DNA from: Ancylobacter sp. SL191
GTDB taxonomy: Bacteria > Pseudomonadota > Alphaproteobacteria > Rhizobiales > Xanthobacteraceae
DNA length: 64,000 bases
Assembly: GCF_026625645.1 (NCBI RefSeq)
Contig: NZ_CP113056.1
Span: forward strand, 3,199,001-3,263,000
Direction: 5' to 3'
Shown here: positions 1 to 10,149 of the stretch, in pieces
Layout of the letters: every line of letters begins with the position of its first letter
How positions within the stretch are numbered: position 1 is the stretch's first letter
Made by a program: the position numbers and the translations under genes
The notes under the pieces: model-generated
What the model saw: only the letters and a program-made list of their open reading frames with translations
What the model was told of the DNA's origin: nothing
The model's database searches: none

Positions 1-68
1 TGTTCGCCTTGGCCGAGCGGGTGAAGCGGGTCGAACAGCTTTTCCGCGTCAGCCTCGAGTTTTTCTGA
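1..68 (+). CDS. trkA: Trk potassium uptake protein TrkA, C-terminal end (partial)
   Basis: Only the last 21 codons are in the window (reading frame from base 3, stop TGA at 66-68). The peptide ends in a run of the form RVEQLFRVSLEFF. TrkA is the cytoplasmic NAD-binding regulatory subunit of the Trk potassium channel. The end I see resembles the C-terminus of alphaproteobacterial TrkA proteins as I remember them, and the next gene, 8 bp downstream, is TrkH, its membrane partner. The fragment is too short to prove the call by itself. The following order dat-hfq-hflX-mazG supports it, because trkA commonly heads that series after ntrYX in Rhizobiales. Confidence 0.7.
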   Translation, partial: FALAERVKRVEQLFRVSLEFF

Positions 69-76
69 GAACCGCG

Positions 77-1525
77 ATGATTGCCGTCGCCCGTAGCAGC
101 GCCGTCGCTGCCGCCGTCATGGCCGGCTTCATGCTGGTCGCGGCGCTGATCGCGTTGCTTCGCAATGAGCCCGGCGGCGGCGTCTTCGTGGCCTGCGCGG
201 TGATGACGATCTTCGGCGCGGGCGCCGTGCATCTGGCGGTCCGCCATCGCGCCGCACGGCTCGATCGGCGCGCCGCTTTCGCTCTGGTCGCGGTGCTGTG
301 GGCGGGTATTCCCGCGCTGGCTGCTATCCCTGTGGCGGCAACGACCACCCTCGGACCGATGGCCGCCTGGCTCGAGGCGGTGTCCGCCTTCACCACCACC
401 GGGCCGGTCTACATCCATGATGTGGAGAGCGTTCCGCGCGCCACACTGGCCTGGCTGCTAACCCTGCAATGGGGCGGGGGGCTGCTGACCCTTGTCGGCT
501 TCGTGGCCGTGCTCGGCCCGGCCGGCATTGGCGGTCTGCCTGATCGCAGCGCCCGCGCCGCCCTGCTCGGCGTAAGCGAAACTTCTGCTCTCGACGACGC
601 GCTGCGTCTCGTGGTGCCGATCTATCTCGGCGCCACGGTGATCGGCACCTTCCTGATGCTTGCAGCGGGCGAGCGTCCGTTCGACGCTCTCGGCCTTGCG
701 GGCGCGGCGCTCTCCACCGGCGGCTTGTTGCCCGATGCGGACGGTATGGCCGCGCATGGCAGCTCGACGGTAAAGCTGATCTTCATCGTCCTGATGCTGA
801 TTGGCGCCACGAGTATCCTATGGCATCGGCTCCTGCTCACCCGCCGGTTTCGCCTCGCGCTCGGCCAGCAGGAGAACATCGCGCTGCTGCTGCTGGTGCT
901 GCTGCTGGGCATCGCCGTGGCGGCTATCGACTACAACAGTGCCGCCAGCCCGCTCTTCCTGCCGATCGCGCTGGAGGATGGGCTGTTTACCGCCGTCTCG
1001 CTGGTGACGACCACCGGCGTGGAGCCGCATGGTGGGGCCTTCAGCGGCCTGCCGATCACGCTGGTGGTGGCGGTCGTTTTCGTGGGCGGGGCGACCTTCT
1101 CGACTGCCGGTGGGATCAAGATCTACCGCGCTGGTATCATGTTGCTTCAGAGCTGTCTGGAGCTGGAGCGGCTGATCCACCCCAACGCCGTGCGCCCGCG
1201 CCGGCTGGGGCAGCAACAGATTACGCTGCAGATGATGAAGGCGATCTGGATCATGTTCGGTGTTGCCTGCACCAGTGTCGCCGCACTCGCCATGCTGCTC
1301 GCGCCCGCCATGCCAAGCTTCGACGCCGCCTTCATCGCGGCGCTGTCGGCGCTGTGGAATGTCGGGCCGATCTACGGCGCCGGCTGGGAATCGGCGGCTA
1401 ACTGGCCGGACTGGTCGGCCCTCCCGGTCTATGCGCAGGTCGTGCTCATCATCGCCATGACTATGGGGCGGCTGGAGATCCTGCTCGTCCTCGCACTCGC
1501 CAATTTTGCCCTCTGGCGGCGTTGA
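77..1525 (+). CDS. trkH: TrkH family potassium uptake protein
   Basis: This is the integral-membrane, ion-translocating subunit of the Trk potassium uptake system. The 482-residue product is of normal TrkH length and almost entirely hydrophobic. It shows the repeated pore-loop signatures of the family, such as FTTTGP near residue 110, STGG near 213, VTTTGVEP near 310 and a degenerate WNVGP loop near 427. These correspond to the four membrane-pore-membrane repeats. The ATG at 77 lies 8 bp after the stop of trkA, so the two subunits are probably cotranscribed. Nothing appears truncated. Confidence 0.93.
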   Translation: MIAVARSSAVAAAVMAGFMLVAALIALLRNEPGGGVFVACAVMTIFGAGAVHLAVRHRAARLDRRAAFALVAVLWAGIPALAAIPVAATTTLGPMAAWLEAVSAFTTTGPVYIHDVESVPRATLAWLLTLQWGGGLLTLVGFVAVLGPAGIGGLPDRSARAALLGVSETSALDDALRLVVPIYLGATVIGTFLMLAAGERPFDALGLAGAALSTGGLLPDADGMAAHGSSTVKLIFIVLMLIGATSILWHRLLLTRRFRLALGQQENIALLLLVLLLGIAVAAIDYNSAASPLFLPIALEDGLFTAVSLVTTTGVEPHGGAFSGLPITLVVAVVFVGGATFSTAGGIKIYRAGIMLLQSCLELERLIHPNAVRPRRLGQQQITLQMMKAIWIMFGVACTSVAALAMLLAPAMPSFDAAFIAALSALWNVGPIYGAGWESAANWPDWSALPVYAQVVLIIAMTMGRLEILLVLALANFALWRR

Positions 1526-1555
1526 GGCCGCCCTCGATCACACCACAGGTGCTTC

Positions 1556-2416
1556 ATGTCGCGCATCGCCTATGTGAACGGACAATATGTGCCCCACCGC
1601 CAGGCGGCCGTGCATATCGAGGATCGCGGCTACCAGTTCGCCGACGGCGTGTATGAGGTTTGCGAGGTCCGATGCGGTCGGATGATCGACGAGCGCCGGC
1701 ATATGGAGCGACTCGATCGGTCGCTGCGCGAATTGCGCATGGCGATGCCGATGCCGCTCAAGGCGCTCGGCACTGTGCTGCGTGAGACGATCCGCCGAAA
1801 TCGCGTGCGCGACGGCTTCGTCTATCTCCAGGTGACCCGCGGCGTCGCCCCGCGCGACCACTATTTCCCGGCGCCGGGGACACCCGCCTCCATTGTCGTC
1901 ACCGCCCGTGCGGTCGATCCGGCCAAGGGCGACGCGCTGGCGCGGCAGGGCATCGCGGTCATCACGGTCCCGGAGAATCGCTGGGACCGGGTGGACATCA
2001 AGACGGTCGGCCTGCTGCCCAACGTCCTCGCCAAGCAGGCGGCCAAGGAGGCAGGCGCGCGCGAGGCCTGGTTCATCGATGCCGATGGCCATGTCACCGA
2101 GGGCGGCTCGACCAATGCCTGGATCGTCACCACCGACGGCAAGCTCGTCACGCGCCCGGCCGAGAGCGGCATTCTGCGCGGCATCACCCGCACGGTGATG
2201 CTCGATGTCGCCGAGAAGCTGCAGATCCGAGTCGAGGAGCGCTCCTTCACCGTGGCGGAGGCACTGGCGGCGCGCGAGGCTTTTGTGACCTCCGCGACCA
2301 ACTTCGCCATGCCTGTCGTGCGAATCAACGGACAGGTGGTGGGAGATGGATTACCCGGTCCGGTGACGCGGGCGCTGCGCGAGAACTTCCATCAACACGC
2401 GGAAATCGCCGATTAA
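1556..2416 (+). CDS. dat: D-amino acid aminotransferase (class IV PLP enzyme)
   Basis: A fold-type IV PLP transaminase of 286 residues. D-alanine/D-amino acid aminotransferases interconvert D-alanine and D-glutamate and so feed peptidoglycan precursors. The Schiff-base lysine is K149 in the DIKTVGLLPNVLAKQ segment. The EGGSTNAWIV segment near residue 182 is the phosphate-binding signature, and an N-terminal IEDRGYQFADGVYE block (residues 21-34) is typical. Branched-chain aminotransferase or 4-amino-4-deoxychorismate lyase are fold relatives. The DAT-like motif wording and the conserved place between trkH and hfq favour the D-amino acid enzyme. Confidence 0.88.
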   Translation: MSRIAYVNGQYVPHRQAAVHIEDRGYQFADGVYEVCEVRCGRMIDERRHMERLDRSLRELRMAMPMPLKALGTVLRETIRRNRVRDGFVYLQVTRGVAPRDHYFPAPGTPASIVVTARAVDPAKGDALARQGIAVITVPENRWDRVDIKTVGLLPNVLAKQAAKEAGAREAWFIDADGHVTEGGSTNAWIVTTDGKLVTRPAESGILRGITRTVMLDVAEKLQIRVEERSFTVAEALAAREAFVTSATNFAMPVVRINGQVVGDGLPGPVTRALRENFHQHAEIAD

Positions 2417-2459
2417 TGGCACATTACCTCTTGCCAGACGAAAGCATCTTGCGCGATAG

Positions 2460-2475
2460 GCATGGTGTGCCATGC
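2460..2475. repeat. Short inverted repeat upstream of hfq
   Basis: GCATGG-TGTG-CCATGC is a perfect 6-bp inverted repeat in the 168-bp gap between dat and hfq, 109 bp before the hfq start. It has no T-run after it, so it is not a convincing terminator. It could be a protein site or a hairpin in the hfq leader, where Hfq autoregulation is known in other bacteria. Function is unproven. Confidence 0.3.
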
Positions 2476-2584
2476 TTGTCACGCACGTCTTCGTAGTGGC
2501 CGGCCCCCGGACGGGGCAACTGGCTGACCGGGGATGGCCGCGCCGACACGACGAGCAACAACAAACAAACGGATCAAAAAGACC

Positions 2585-2836
2585 ATGGCCGCGGAACGTT
2601 CGCAGAACCTCCAGGACACCTTTCTCAACCACGTCCGCAAGAACAAGACTCCCCTCACGATCTTCCTCGTCAACGGCGTCAAGCTGCAGGGCGTGGTGAC
2701 GTGGTTCGACAATTTCTGCGTGCTGCTGCGCCGCGACGGCCACTCGCAGCTCGTCTACAAGCACGCCATCTCGACCATTATGCCCGGCCATCCGGTCCAG
2801 CTCTTCGAGCCGGACGAGACCCCGGAGAAGGGCTGA
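2585..2836 (+). CDS. hfq: RNA-binding protein Hfq
   Basis: Hexameric Sm-like RNA chaperone that pairs small RNAs with mRNAs. The 83-residue product begins [20 protein letters not shown] and contains the Sm1 region ([21 protein letters not shown]) and the Sm2 signature LVYKHAIST near residue 57. An in-frame upstream extension to 2534 exists, but it is not Hfq-like, so the ATG at 2585 is chosen. The stop is separated by a single base from the TTG start of hflX, so the two are one transcription unit, as in many proteobacteria. Confidence 0.97.
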   Translation: MAAERSQNLQDTFLNHVRKNKTPLTIFLVNGVKLQGVVTWFDNFCVLLRRDGHSQLVYKHAISTIMPGHPVQLFEPDETPEKG

Positions 2837-2837
2837 G

Positions 2838-4232
2838 TTGGAACCCAAGGGTACGCGTGCGTCCGCAGGCCGTTCCCCGACGGCCGGCGCGGATAGCGGC
2901 CCGACGGGTGACGCGACCAAGGTCGTTGTTCTCGTTCCTCACCTCACGCGCCGCGCCGAGGGAGATGCTGTTCCGCGTCGCTCGCATGAGGCCCGCGCCG
3001 AGGAGGCGGTCGGTCTCGCTTTGGCGATCGACCTCGATGTCGTTGCCACGCTTTCCGTCGGCCTTTCGCAGATCCGTCCCGCGACCTATCTCGGCTCGGG
3101 CAAGGTCGAGGAGATCGCAGGCGTCGTGACGGCGGAAGATGCCGGCCTCGTCTTCGTCGACGCCCCGCTCAGCCCCGTCCAGCAGCGTAACCTCGAAAAA
3201 GCGTGGTCCGCCAAGGTCATTGACCGCACCGCGTTGATCCTCGAAATCTTCGGCCAGCGCGCTCGCACCAAGGAAGGCGTGCTTCAGGTCGAACTCGCGC
3301 ATCTGAACTACCAGCGCAGCCGCCTCGTACGCTCCTGGACCCATCTGGAGCGCCAGCGTGGCGGCTTCGGCTTTCTGGGCGGTCCCGGTGAGACGCAGAT
3401 CGAGGCCGACCGGCGGCTGATCGGCGAGCGCATCGTGAAGATCGAGCGCGAGCTGGAGCAGGTGAAGCGCACCCGCGCCCTGCACCGCGCAAGCCGAAAG
3501 AAGGTGCCGTACCCGGTGGTTGCGCTGGTCGGCTACACCAATGCCGGCAAGTCGACGCTGTTCAACCGGCTCACCCGCGCCGAGGTGATGGCGCAGGATC
3601 TGCTCTTCGCCACGCTCGATCCCACCTTGCGCGCCGTGCAACTCCCGAGCGGCGAGCGGGTGATCCTTTCCGACACAGTGGGCTTCATCTCCGACCTGCC
3701 GACCCAGCTCGTGGCCGCGTTCCGCGCCACGCTCGAAGAGGTCATCGAGGCCGACATCATCCTGCATGTGCGGGACATGTCGCATGATGACGCGATGGCA
3801 CAGGCGGCGGATGTTGAAGGCGTACTAGGCGATCTCGATATTGATCCGCAGGACCATCACCGGCTCATCGAGGTCTGGAACAAGATCGACCGCATGAGCG
3901 CGGACGACCGCGCGGCACTGTTCAACAGCGCCATCCGTCGCGAAGGCGACGAGCGGCCGATCCCGGTCTCGGCGCTGACCGGGGAGGGGATGGATGCCCT
4001 GCTCACTGCAATCTCCCAGCGCCTGTCACGCGAGCGCGTGAGCCTCAAGATCGACCTCGAGGCCAGCGATGGTGAAGGCCTGAGCTGGCTGTACCGGCAC
4101 ACGGAAGTGCTGGAGCGCCGCTCGGACGAGGAGGGGCATCTGCACCTTGCCGTTCGCGTCACGCCGGAACGTGCCGACCATATCGAGCGCCGCTTCGGCG
4201 CCCGGCGCTTGCCGGCAAGCCGGCGCGACTAG
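2838..4232 (+). CDS. hflX: GTPase HflX
   Basis: Ribosome-associated GTPase of 464 residues that rescues or splits stalled ribosomes. The N-terminal HflX domain includes the glycine-rich stretch near residues 173-185 (GGFGFLGGPGETQIE). The Obg-like G domain has Walker A GYTNAGKST near 230, the DTVGF G3 motif near 278 and NKID G4 near 350. The start is an unusual TTG one base after the hfq stop. A TTG start fits tight coupling to hfq, and no better ATG precedes the conserved region. The 3' end overlaps the convergent mazG by 4 bp. Confidence 0.95.
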   Translation: MEPKGTRASAGRSPTAGADSGPTGDATKVVVLVPHLTRRAEGDAVPRRSHEARAEEAVGLALAIDLDVVATLSVGLSQIRPATYLGSGKVEEIAGVVTAEDAGLVFVDAPLSPVQQRNLEKAWSAKVIDRTALILEIFGQRARTKEGVLQVELAHLNYQRSRLVRSWTHLERQRGGFGFLGGPGETQIEADRRLIGERIVKIERELEQVKRTRALHRASRKKVPYPVVALVGYTNAGKSTLFNRLTRAEVMAQDLLFATLDPTLRAVQLPSGERVILSDTVGFISDLPTQLVAAFRATLEEVIEADIILHVRDMSHDDAMAQAADVEGVLGDLDIDPQDHHRLIEVWNKIDRMSADDRAALFNSAIRREGDERPIPVSALTGEGMDALLTAISQRLSRERVSLKIDLEASDGEGLSWLYRHTEVLERRSDEEGHLHLAVRVTPERADHIERRFGARRLPASRRD

Positions 4233-5113
4233 CTAAGGTCGGTCTCTGGAAGGGCCGGGGGTGCCGCCGGGGAGGGGGCGCTGCCGTTGGTTCCCCTACC
4301 CTTAGCCTCCTGCCACAGCGCTTCCATCTCATCCAGCGTCGCCTGCTGCGGCGTGCGCCCGACCGCCGCGAGCCGTTCTTCGATGAAGCTGAAGCGGCGG
4401 ACGAACTTCTCGTTTGTGCCGCGCAGCGCCGATTCCGGGTCCACGTCGAGATGGCGGGCCAAATTGGCGAGGGCGAACAGAAGATCGCCGATCTCACCGG
4501 CCGCCGCCGCGCGGTCGCCGGCGACGATCTCGGCTTCGACCTCGTCGATCTCCTCGCGGATCTTGTCGAGTACAGACCGGGTCTCCGGCCAATCAAAGCC
4601 GACCTTGGCTGCCTTGGTCTGCAGCTTCACGGCGCGGGTGAGGGCGGGTGCGCCCACCGGCACTCCGGCAAGAGCACCCTCGTCTTCCCGCTGAACGTCC
4701 AAGCCACGCTGGCGTTGTCGTTTGGCCTTGGCCGCCTTCTCCTCCGCCTTGATCTGATCCCAGGCGGCATTCACCGCCGCCGTGTCACGGCCGCGCACAT
4801 CGCCGAAAACATGGGGGTGCCGGCGGATCATCTTGGCGGTGATGGCGGTGACGACATCGCCGAAGTCGAAACGGCCTTGTTCTTCCGCCATGCGCGCGTG
4901 GAACACGACCTGAAGCAGCAGATCGCCGAGCTCGTCGCAGAGATCGTCGAAGTCGCCGCGCTCAATCGCATCCGCCACCTCATAGGCTTCCTCGATCGTG
5001 TAGGGCGCAACCGAGGCGAAGTCCTGCTCCAGATCCCATGGGCAACCGGTGCCGGGCGTGCGCAGCGCCGCCATGATGTCGATGAGGCGCTGCAGGTCGC
5101 GAGAGGGCGTCAT
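4229..5113 (-). CDS. mazG: Nucleoside triphosphate pyrophosphohydrolase MazG
   Basis: House-cleaning enzyme that hydrolyses (d)NTPs to the monophosphate and pyrophosphate. The 294-residue product contains two MazG helical domains. The first has the metal-binding EEAYEVADAI and DELGDLLLQ motifs (about residues 41-70). The second has REEIDEVEAE and EIGDLLFALANLARHL (about residues 190-220). The segment GCPWDLEQD near the N-terminus is typical. The C-terminal tail is alanine/proline-rich. It converges on hflX with a 4-bp overlap of coding ends. Confidence 0.95.
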   Translation of the reverse strand: MTPSRDLQRLIDIMAALRTPGTGCPWDLEQDFASVAPYTIEEAYEVADAIERGDFDDLCDELGDLLLQVVFHARMAEEQGRFDFGDVVTAITAKMIRRHPHVFGDVRGRDTAAVNAAWDQIKAEEKAAKAKRQRQRGLDVQREDEGALAGVPVGAPALTRAVKLQTKAAKVGFDWPETRSVLDKIREEIDEVEAEIVAGDRAAAAGEIGDLLFALANLARHLDVDPESALRGTNEKFVRRFSFIEERLAAVGRTPQQATLDEMEALWQEAKGRGTNGSAPSPAAPPALPETDLS

Positions 5114-5207
5114 TTCAGGAACTCAATGAATCGCAGAAGACATATTATGGAAAATAAATGAATGTCAGATGACGGCATTCACGTTGATAGACGTCCGTAA
5201 GTCTCTG

Positions 5208-6008
5208 TCAGATCGTGATTTTCATGCCGTCATAGGCGGCGGTTACCCCATCCGGCAGCTCGTTCATCAGCGTGCGGTAGTCGAGGTCAGTGTGCATGTT
5301 GGTGAGGATCGCCCGACGCGGCTTGATACGGGCGATCCATTCCAGAGCCTCGCCCAGCGAGAAATGTGTCGGGTGCGGCCGCGGTCGAAGCGCGTCGACG
5401 ATCCACACGTCGAGGTTCGCCAGGAACGGTAGGCTTTCTTCCGGCAGGTCGTGCAGGTCACTCGAATAAGCGAGGCCACCAATGCGGAAGCCGTAGGAGA
5501 TGATGTTGCCGTGGAACTGGCGGAACGCGGTCGCATCCACGGGGCCGCCCGGCCCCTCGGCCCGGATCGTGTCGCCGTGGCCGTAGCGGTGCTCGTTGAG
5601 GATTGGCGGGTAATCGCTGCCCGGTGGCGTCTCGAAGCAGTAGCCGAAACGCTGATGCATGATGACGGAGGTTTCCGCGTCAAGCCACACATCCATCCGC
5701 CGGCGGTGCTGGATGGTGAGCGGGCGCACATCATCGATGCCGTGCGTGTGGTCGGCGTGCTCATGGGTGATGAGAATACCGTCCAGCCGATCAATGTCGG
5801 CGTCGAGCAGCTGCTCGCGCAGATCCGGTGAGGTGTCGATGAGAACGCGGGTCGGCGAGGCGCTGTCGGCGCCGAACCGCTCCACCAGCATGGAGCAACG
5901 GCGGCGGCGGTTGCGGGGCTCATTGGGATCGCAGACGCCCCACCCCTGCCCCACGCGCGGCACCCCGCCCGAGGAGCCGCAGCCGAGGATCGTGAAGGTC
6001 AGCGCCAT
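5208..6008 (-). CDS. MBL-fold metallohydrolase (PhnP-like)
   Basis: Metallo-beta-lactamase-fold hydrolase of 266 residues. The start chosen gives MALTFTILGCGSSGGVPRVGQGWG. A longer frame to 6083 adds 25 low-complexity residues without family support. The metal-binding HEHADHTHG motif (HxHxDH) lies near residue 80, and further ligands are likely in FRQFHGN and NMHTDLDY. Proteins of this type (PhnP or ribonuclease-Z-like phosphodiesterases) cleave phosphodiesters, some of them cyclic ribose phosphates. It follows tatD and metG closely, an arrangement seen in many Rhizobiales. The substrate cannot be read from the sequence. Confidence 0.9.
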   Translation of the reverse strand: MALTFTILGCGSSGGVPRVGQGWGVCDPNEPRNRRRRCSMLVERFGADSASPTRVLIDTSPDLREQLLDADIDRLDGILITHEHADHTHGIDDVRPLTIQHRRRMDVWLDAETSVIMHQRFGYCFETPPGSDYPPILNEHRYGHGDTIRAEGPGGPVDATAFRQFHGNIISYGFRIGGLAYSSDLHDLPEESLPFLANLDVWIVDALRPRPHPTHFSLGEALEWIARIKPRRAILTNMHTDLDYRTLMNELPDGVTAAYDGMKITI

Positions 6009-6030
6009 GGCGGATGGATGATCCCGTGGT

Positions 6031-6804
6031 TCAGGAGGCCCGTGCGAACAGGCGGAAGAAATTGGCGGTCGTCTGCTCGGCAATGGCTTCCGGCGTCACG
6101 CCCCGGGCCTCCGCCAGTATACGGGCGGTCTCGACGACATAGGAAGGCTCGTTGCGCTTTCCACGCCAGGGATTGGGCGCGAGATAGGGCGCGTCGGTTT
6201 CCACCAGGATGCGGTCCGGTGGCAAGGCGCGGGCGATGTCGCGCAGCGGCGCGCCGGTCTTGAAGGTCAGGATGCCGGAGAAGGACACATAACCGCCCAG
6301 CGCGACCGCCCGGCTGGCCAGTTCCGGCCCCGCCGTGAAGCAGTGCAGGACGAAGCCGAAGGCGCCTTTGGCGGTTTCCTCTTCGAGGATGGCGGCAACG
6401 TCGTCATCCGCCTCGCGGGCGTGAATGACCAGCGGTAGGCCGGTGCGGCGGGCGGCCTCGATGTGCAGCCGGAAGCCATGGGCCTGTGCCTCGCGCGGCG
6501 CGGTATCATAGTGATAGTCGAGACCGGCTTCGCCGATGGCGACGACCTTCGGGTGATCGGCCTCGCGCAGGAGCTCGTCGAGCGTGACGTCCTGCTCCTC
6601 GGCCGCATTGTGCGGGTGCGTGCCGACCGAGCAGAACACATCCTCGAAGCGCTCGGCGATCGCCCTCACCTCACCGGAACGACGCACGCGCGTGCCGATG
6701 GTGACGAGACGTCCGACACCGGCCGCACGAGCCCGCGCGACGACCTGATCGAGCTCCGCCGCGAAATCCGGGAAGTCGAGATGGCAATGGCTGTCGACGA
6801 TCAT
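6031..6804 (-). CDS. tatD: TatD family metal-dependent hydrolase
   Basis: TIM-barrel amidohydrolase-like nuclease of 257 residues (YcfH/TatD family, 3'-5' DNase activity in characterised members). The protein opens with [14 protein letters not shown], whose HxH pair binds metal. It also has a [10 protein letters not shown] segment near residue 93, a conserved HAREADDD segment near 128, and [20 protein letters not shown] near 201-220. Its start overlaps the metG stop by 4 bp (ATGA), implying translational coupling. TatD genes often follow metG in alphaproteobacteria. Confidence 0.94.
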   Translation of the reverse strand: MIVDSHCHLDFPDFAAELDQVVARARAAGVGRLVTIGTRVRRSGEVRAIAERFEDVFCSVGTHPHNAAEEQDVTLDELLREADHPKVVAIGEAGLDYHYDTAPREAQAHGFRLHIEAARRTGLPLVIHAREADDDVAAILEEETAKGAFGFVLHCFTAGPELASRAVALGGYVSFSGILTFKTGAPLRDIARALPPDRILVETDAPYLAPNPWRGKRNEPSYVVETARILAEARGVTPEAIAEQTTANFFRLFARAS

Positions 6805-8357
6805 GCCCCGGCTGACGCCTCGGGCTCGACATAGCGCGGGAACACCGGCACCGGCGCGGGAAGCATCGTGCCGCCCGCAAGACGCCCGGCCGCGCCGAGG
6901 CTGGCGAAGCTACGGGCGTCCGCCGGCACCGCCAGCACATCCAGCAGCTTGCCGGCGCTCACCGGAATGAAGGGTTGGGCGAGCAGCGCGACCTGGCGCA
7001 CGACCTCGGCCGTGGTCCAGAGCACCGTTCCGAAGCGTTCGGGATCCGTCTTGCGCAGCTCCCACGGAGCGGCCGCCGCGAAGTAGCGGTTGGCATCGGC
7101 CACAACGGTCCAGATCGCCGCGAGCGCCTGGTGGATCTGCTGGCCTTCCATCGCTTCGCGCACCTTGGCGCCCATGGCGTCGGCGCTGGCGAGGATCGTG
7201 GCGTCGTCGTCCGACAGAGGGCCGGCCGCCGGCAACTGTCCGCCGAGATTCTTGGCGATCATCGACAGAGAGCGCTGCGCGAGATTGCCGAGATCATTGG
7301 CGAGGTCGGCATTGGTCCGCGCGACGATGGCCTCATGGCTGTAGGAGCCGTCCTGGCCGAAGGGGATCTCGCGCAGCAGGAAATAGCGCAGCGCGTCCAC
7401 GCCATAGGCGTTGGCGAGGTCGAAGGGGTCGATGACGTTGCCGACCGACTTCGACATCTTCTCCCCGCGATTATGGATGAAGCCGTGGGCGAAGACGGTC
7501 TTGGGCGGCTCCAGTCCGGCGGAAAGCAGGAAGGCCGGCCAGTAGACAGCGTGGAAGCGGATAATGTCCTTGCCGATGATGTGCAGATCGGCCGGCCAGA
7601 AGCGCTTGAAGCTCTCCGCCTGCGTGTCGGGATAGCCGACGCCAGTGATGTAGTTGGTGAGGGCGTCGACCCACACATACATCACATGCGCCTCGTCACC
7701 GGGCACCGGGATGCCCCATGAGAAGGTGGTGCGGCTGATCGAGAGATCCTGGAGCCCGCCCTTGACGAAGCTAACCACCTCGTTGCGGCGGCTCTCCGGG
7801 CGGATGAAGTCCGGGTGCGCCTCGTAATAGGCCAGCAGCCGCTCCTGAAAAGCGGAGAGGCGGAAGAAATAGCTCTTCTCCTCGGTCCACTCGACCGGGG
7901 TGCCCTGCGGCCCAAGGCGGACGCCGTCGGTGTTCACCGTCGTCTCATCCTCGGCGTAATAGGCTTCGTCCCGCACCGAGTACCAGCCGGAATAGGCGTC
8001 GAGATAGATGTCCCCCGCATCGACCATGCGCTGCCATATCGCCTGCGACGAGGCGATATGGTCATCGTCCGTGGTGCGGATGAAGCGGTCGTAATCGACG
8101 CCGAGCAGCGCATCCATCTGCTGGAAGCGCGTCGCATTCTTCGTCGCCCACTCGAATGGCGTCAGGCCCTGCTTCTCGGCCGTCTGCGCCATTTTGAGGC
8201 CGTGCTCGTCCGTGCCGGTGAGGAAGTAGACCTCGTAGCCGTCCAGCTTCTTGAAACGGGCCAGCGCGTCGGACGCTATCTTCTCATAGGCATGGCCGAT
8301 ATGCGGCGAGCCATTGGGATAGTCGATGGCCGTGGTGATGTAGAAGGCGGGTTTCAC
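6801..8357 (-). CDS. metG: Methionyl-tRNA synthetase
   Basis: Class I aminoacyl-tRNA synthetase charging tRNA-Met. The start is placed at a GTG (8355-8357) giving (M)[18 protein letters not shown], the usual beginning of the short alphaproteobacterial MetG. The frame stays open to 8558, but that extension is arginine/serine-rich and does not look like MetG. The HIGH motif is HIGHAY near residue 20 and the KMSKS signature is EKMSKSVGN near 303. At 518 residues it lacks the C-terminal tRNA-binding dimerisation domain found in E. coli. It is coupled downstream to tatD. Confidence 0.95.
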   Translation of the reverse strand: MKPAFYITTAIDYPNGSPHIGHAYEKIASDALARFKKLDGYEVYFLTGTDEHGLKMAQTAEKQGLTPFEWATKNATRFQQMDALLGVDYDRFIRTTDDDHIASSQAIWQRMVDAGDIYLDAYSGWYSVRDEAYYAEDETTVNTDGVRLGPQGTPVEWTEEKSYFFRLSAFQERLLAYYEAHPDFIRPESRRNEVVSFVKGGLQDLSISRTTFSWGIPVPGDEAHVMYVWVDALTNYITGVGYPDTQAESFKRFWPADLHIIGKDIIRFHAVYWPAFLLSAGLEPPKTVFAHGFIHNRGEKMSKSVGNVIDPFDLANAYGVDALRYFLLREIPFGQDGSYSHEAIVARTNADLANDLGNLAQRSLSMIAKNLGGQLPAAGPLSDDDATILASADAMGAKVREAMEGQQIHQALAAIWTVVADANRYFAAAAPWELRKTDPERFGTVLWTTAEVVRQVALLAQPFIPVSAGKLLDVLAVPADARSFASLGAAGRLAGGTMLPAPVPVFPRYVEPEASAGA

Positions 8358-8394
8358 GCGGTCACTTCCTGCGGAAAAACCGGCTGCGGCTCGC

Positions 8395-9429
8395 TCAGGG
8401 CCGCACGGCCTCGTCGAGCGTCGCGAAGATCCGGAAGACGAGTGTTTTACGATCGAGATTATAGGTATCCGCGTCGATCGCAGCGCGGCGAACCTTCTCC
8501 CACACCTCCGGCAGGCGTGCAAGGCGCAGGCTGGGTCGCTGGCGCCGTCCGGTGGCATGATCGGACACCCAAGCCTCTACGGTGCCAACAAAATTCTCGA
8601 ATGCCCCTCCCCGGTCGCCCTGGAGCCGCTCACCGAGCGCGTGCAAAGCCTTCGGGTCGACGGAGGGCAGCGAATCCAGAAGCTGTGACGTGGCCTTACG
8701 GACCTCCAGTCCATCGCCCGAGAGCAGCGCCAGCGCTTCCTGCACGCTGCCACCGGATGCCTCCGCGGCATCCTCGAAGCGTGCGCGATCAAGCCCCGGC
8801 ATCGACACGCTCAGCGCCTCCAGTGCTGCCACTACTTCGGCCGTTTCCAGCGCGCGCAGATGCACCATTCGGCAGCGCGAGCGGATGGTGGGCAGCAGGC
8901 GGCCGGGCGCGTGGCTGACCAGAAGGAATAGGGAGCGCGAGGGCGGCTCTTCCAGCGTCTTCAGCAGAGCGTTAGCGCCCTGGGCATTCATCTCGTCGAG
9001 CGTATCGACGATGCACACGCGCCAGCCTCCGAGCGCGGCGGTCGAGCCGAAGAAACTGCGCACCCGGCGCACGGTCTCGGCCGGGATCATCGTCGGCAGC
9101 TTGCCGGAATCGTTGGGCGTGCGGCGAAGCACCAGAAGATCGGGGTGGGAGAGCGCGCTGACCTGCCGCGCGGCGGGGTTGGCAGCATCCACCGCCAGCG
9201 AATGCGCCGGCGCGGCCCCGCCCGAGAGCACGAAGCGCGCGACGCGATAGGCGAGGGTCGCCTTGCCCACCCCCTCCGGGCCGCCAAGCAGCAGCGCGTG
9301 CGGCAGGCGCCCGGCATCCCAGGCTTCGCGAATGCTCGCCTGCGCCTCGGCATGGCCGATGAGGTGATGCGTGTCGCGCGGTGTGGGCGCCGTGCCGAAA
9401 CGGTCAGCTTCCAGGATTGGATCGCTCAT
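8395..9429 (-). CDS. holB: DNA polymerase III delta-prime subunit
   Basis: Clamp-loader subunit, an AAA+ protein of 344 residues. A P-loop [15 protein letters not shown] lies near residue 50, and the SRC-type sensor [11 protein letters not shown] lies near 184. It sits between tmk and metG, the classical tmk-holB-metG-tatD order. The holB start overlaps the tmk stop by 4 bp (9426-9429). The region is intact. Confidence 0.93.
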   Translation of the reverse strand: MSDPILEADRFGTAPTPRDTHHLIGHAEAQASIREAWDAGRLPHALLLGGPEGVGKATLAYRVARFVLSGGAAPAHSLAVDAANPAARQVSALSHPDLLVLRRTPNDSGKLPTMIPAETVRRVRSFFGSTAALGGWRVCIVDTLDEMNAQGANALLKTLEEPPSRSLFLLVSHAPGRLLPTIRSRCRMVHLRALETAEVVAALEALSVSMPGLDRARFEDAAEASGGSVQEALALLSGDGLEVRKATSQLLDSLPSVDPKALHALGERLQGDRGGAFENFVGTVEAWVSDHATGRRQRPSLRLARLPEVWEKVRRAAIDADTYNLDRKTLVFRIFATLDEAVRP

Positions 9430-10148
9430 GTTGAGACCCGGCGCTGGCGTGGCTTGCTGCCGTTCGGCGGGACCAAGCGGTCTTCGACCACGCGCCAGAT
9501 CGCCTCCGCAACGTGGTCAGGCGGCTCGCTGGCGTCGATCACCACGCAGCGGGCAGGTTCGCGCGCCGCGATGGCGAGGAAGCTGTCGCGCAGGGTGCGG
9601 TGAAAGGTGATGCTCTCGCTCTCGAAACGGTCAGCACCGGCACCAGAACGGGCGGCGGCGCGGGCGAGGCCTTGCTCGGCGGGTAGATCGAGGATCAGCG
9701 TCAGATCAGGGCGCGTAGCGCCTACCGTGACGCGCTCCAGCGACTCGATCAGTTCCGCTGCGACGCGGCCGCTCGCGCCCTGATAGGCGCGGGTTGAGTC
9801 GGCGAAGCGGTCGGATAATACCCACATGCCTTGCGCAAGGGCCGGCCGGATCGTTGAATCGAGGTGATCGGCCCGCGCGGCGGCGAAAAGGGCGGTTTCC
9901 GCGAGGGGGCCGAGCGGCTTGGCAGCACCGGCGAGCAGCACATGGCGGATGGCTTCGGCGCCCGGCGAGCCACCCGGCTCACGGGTTACCACCACCGGGA
10001 TACCGAGTTCACCAAGGCGGGCGGCGAGCCGGCGCACCTGCGTGGATTTGCCGGCGCCCTCCCCGCCCTCGAAGGTGATGAAGCGTCCGTGCCCGGCGGA
10101 TGGTCTCGCCCGGCGTCCGGCCGCTGCCTCTGGTGCGCGCGTCGGCAT
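9426..10148 (-). CDS. tmk: Thymidylate kinase
   Basis: Phosphorylates dTMP to dTDP. The 240-residue protein carries about 20 extra N-terminal residues rich in Ala/Arg before the family core GRFITFEGGEGAGKST (P-loop). It also has the DR(Y/F) motif LSDRFADSTRAYQG near residue 112 and a LID-region arginine cluster near 150. A later start is possible but none is clearly better. It lies one base from the D,D-carboxypeptidase stop and overlaps holB, so all are probably one operon. Confidence 0.94.
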   Translation of the reverse strand: MPTRAPEAAAGRRARPSAGHGRFITFEGGEGAGKSTQVRRLAARLGELGIPVVVTREPGGSPGAEAIRHVLLAGAAKPLGPLAETALFAAARADHLDSTIRPALAQGMWVLSDRFADSTRAYQGASGRVAAELIESLERVTVGATRPDLTLILDLPAEQGLARAAARSGAGADRFESESITFHRTLRDSFLAIAAREPARCVVIDASEPPDHVAEAIWRVVEDRLVPPNGSKPRQRRVST

Positions 10149-10149
10149 A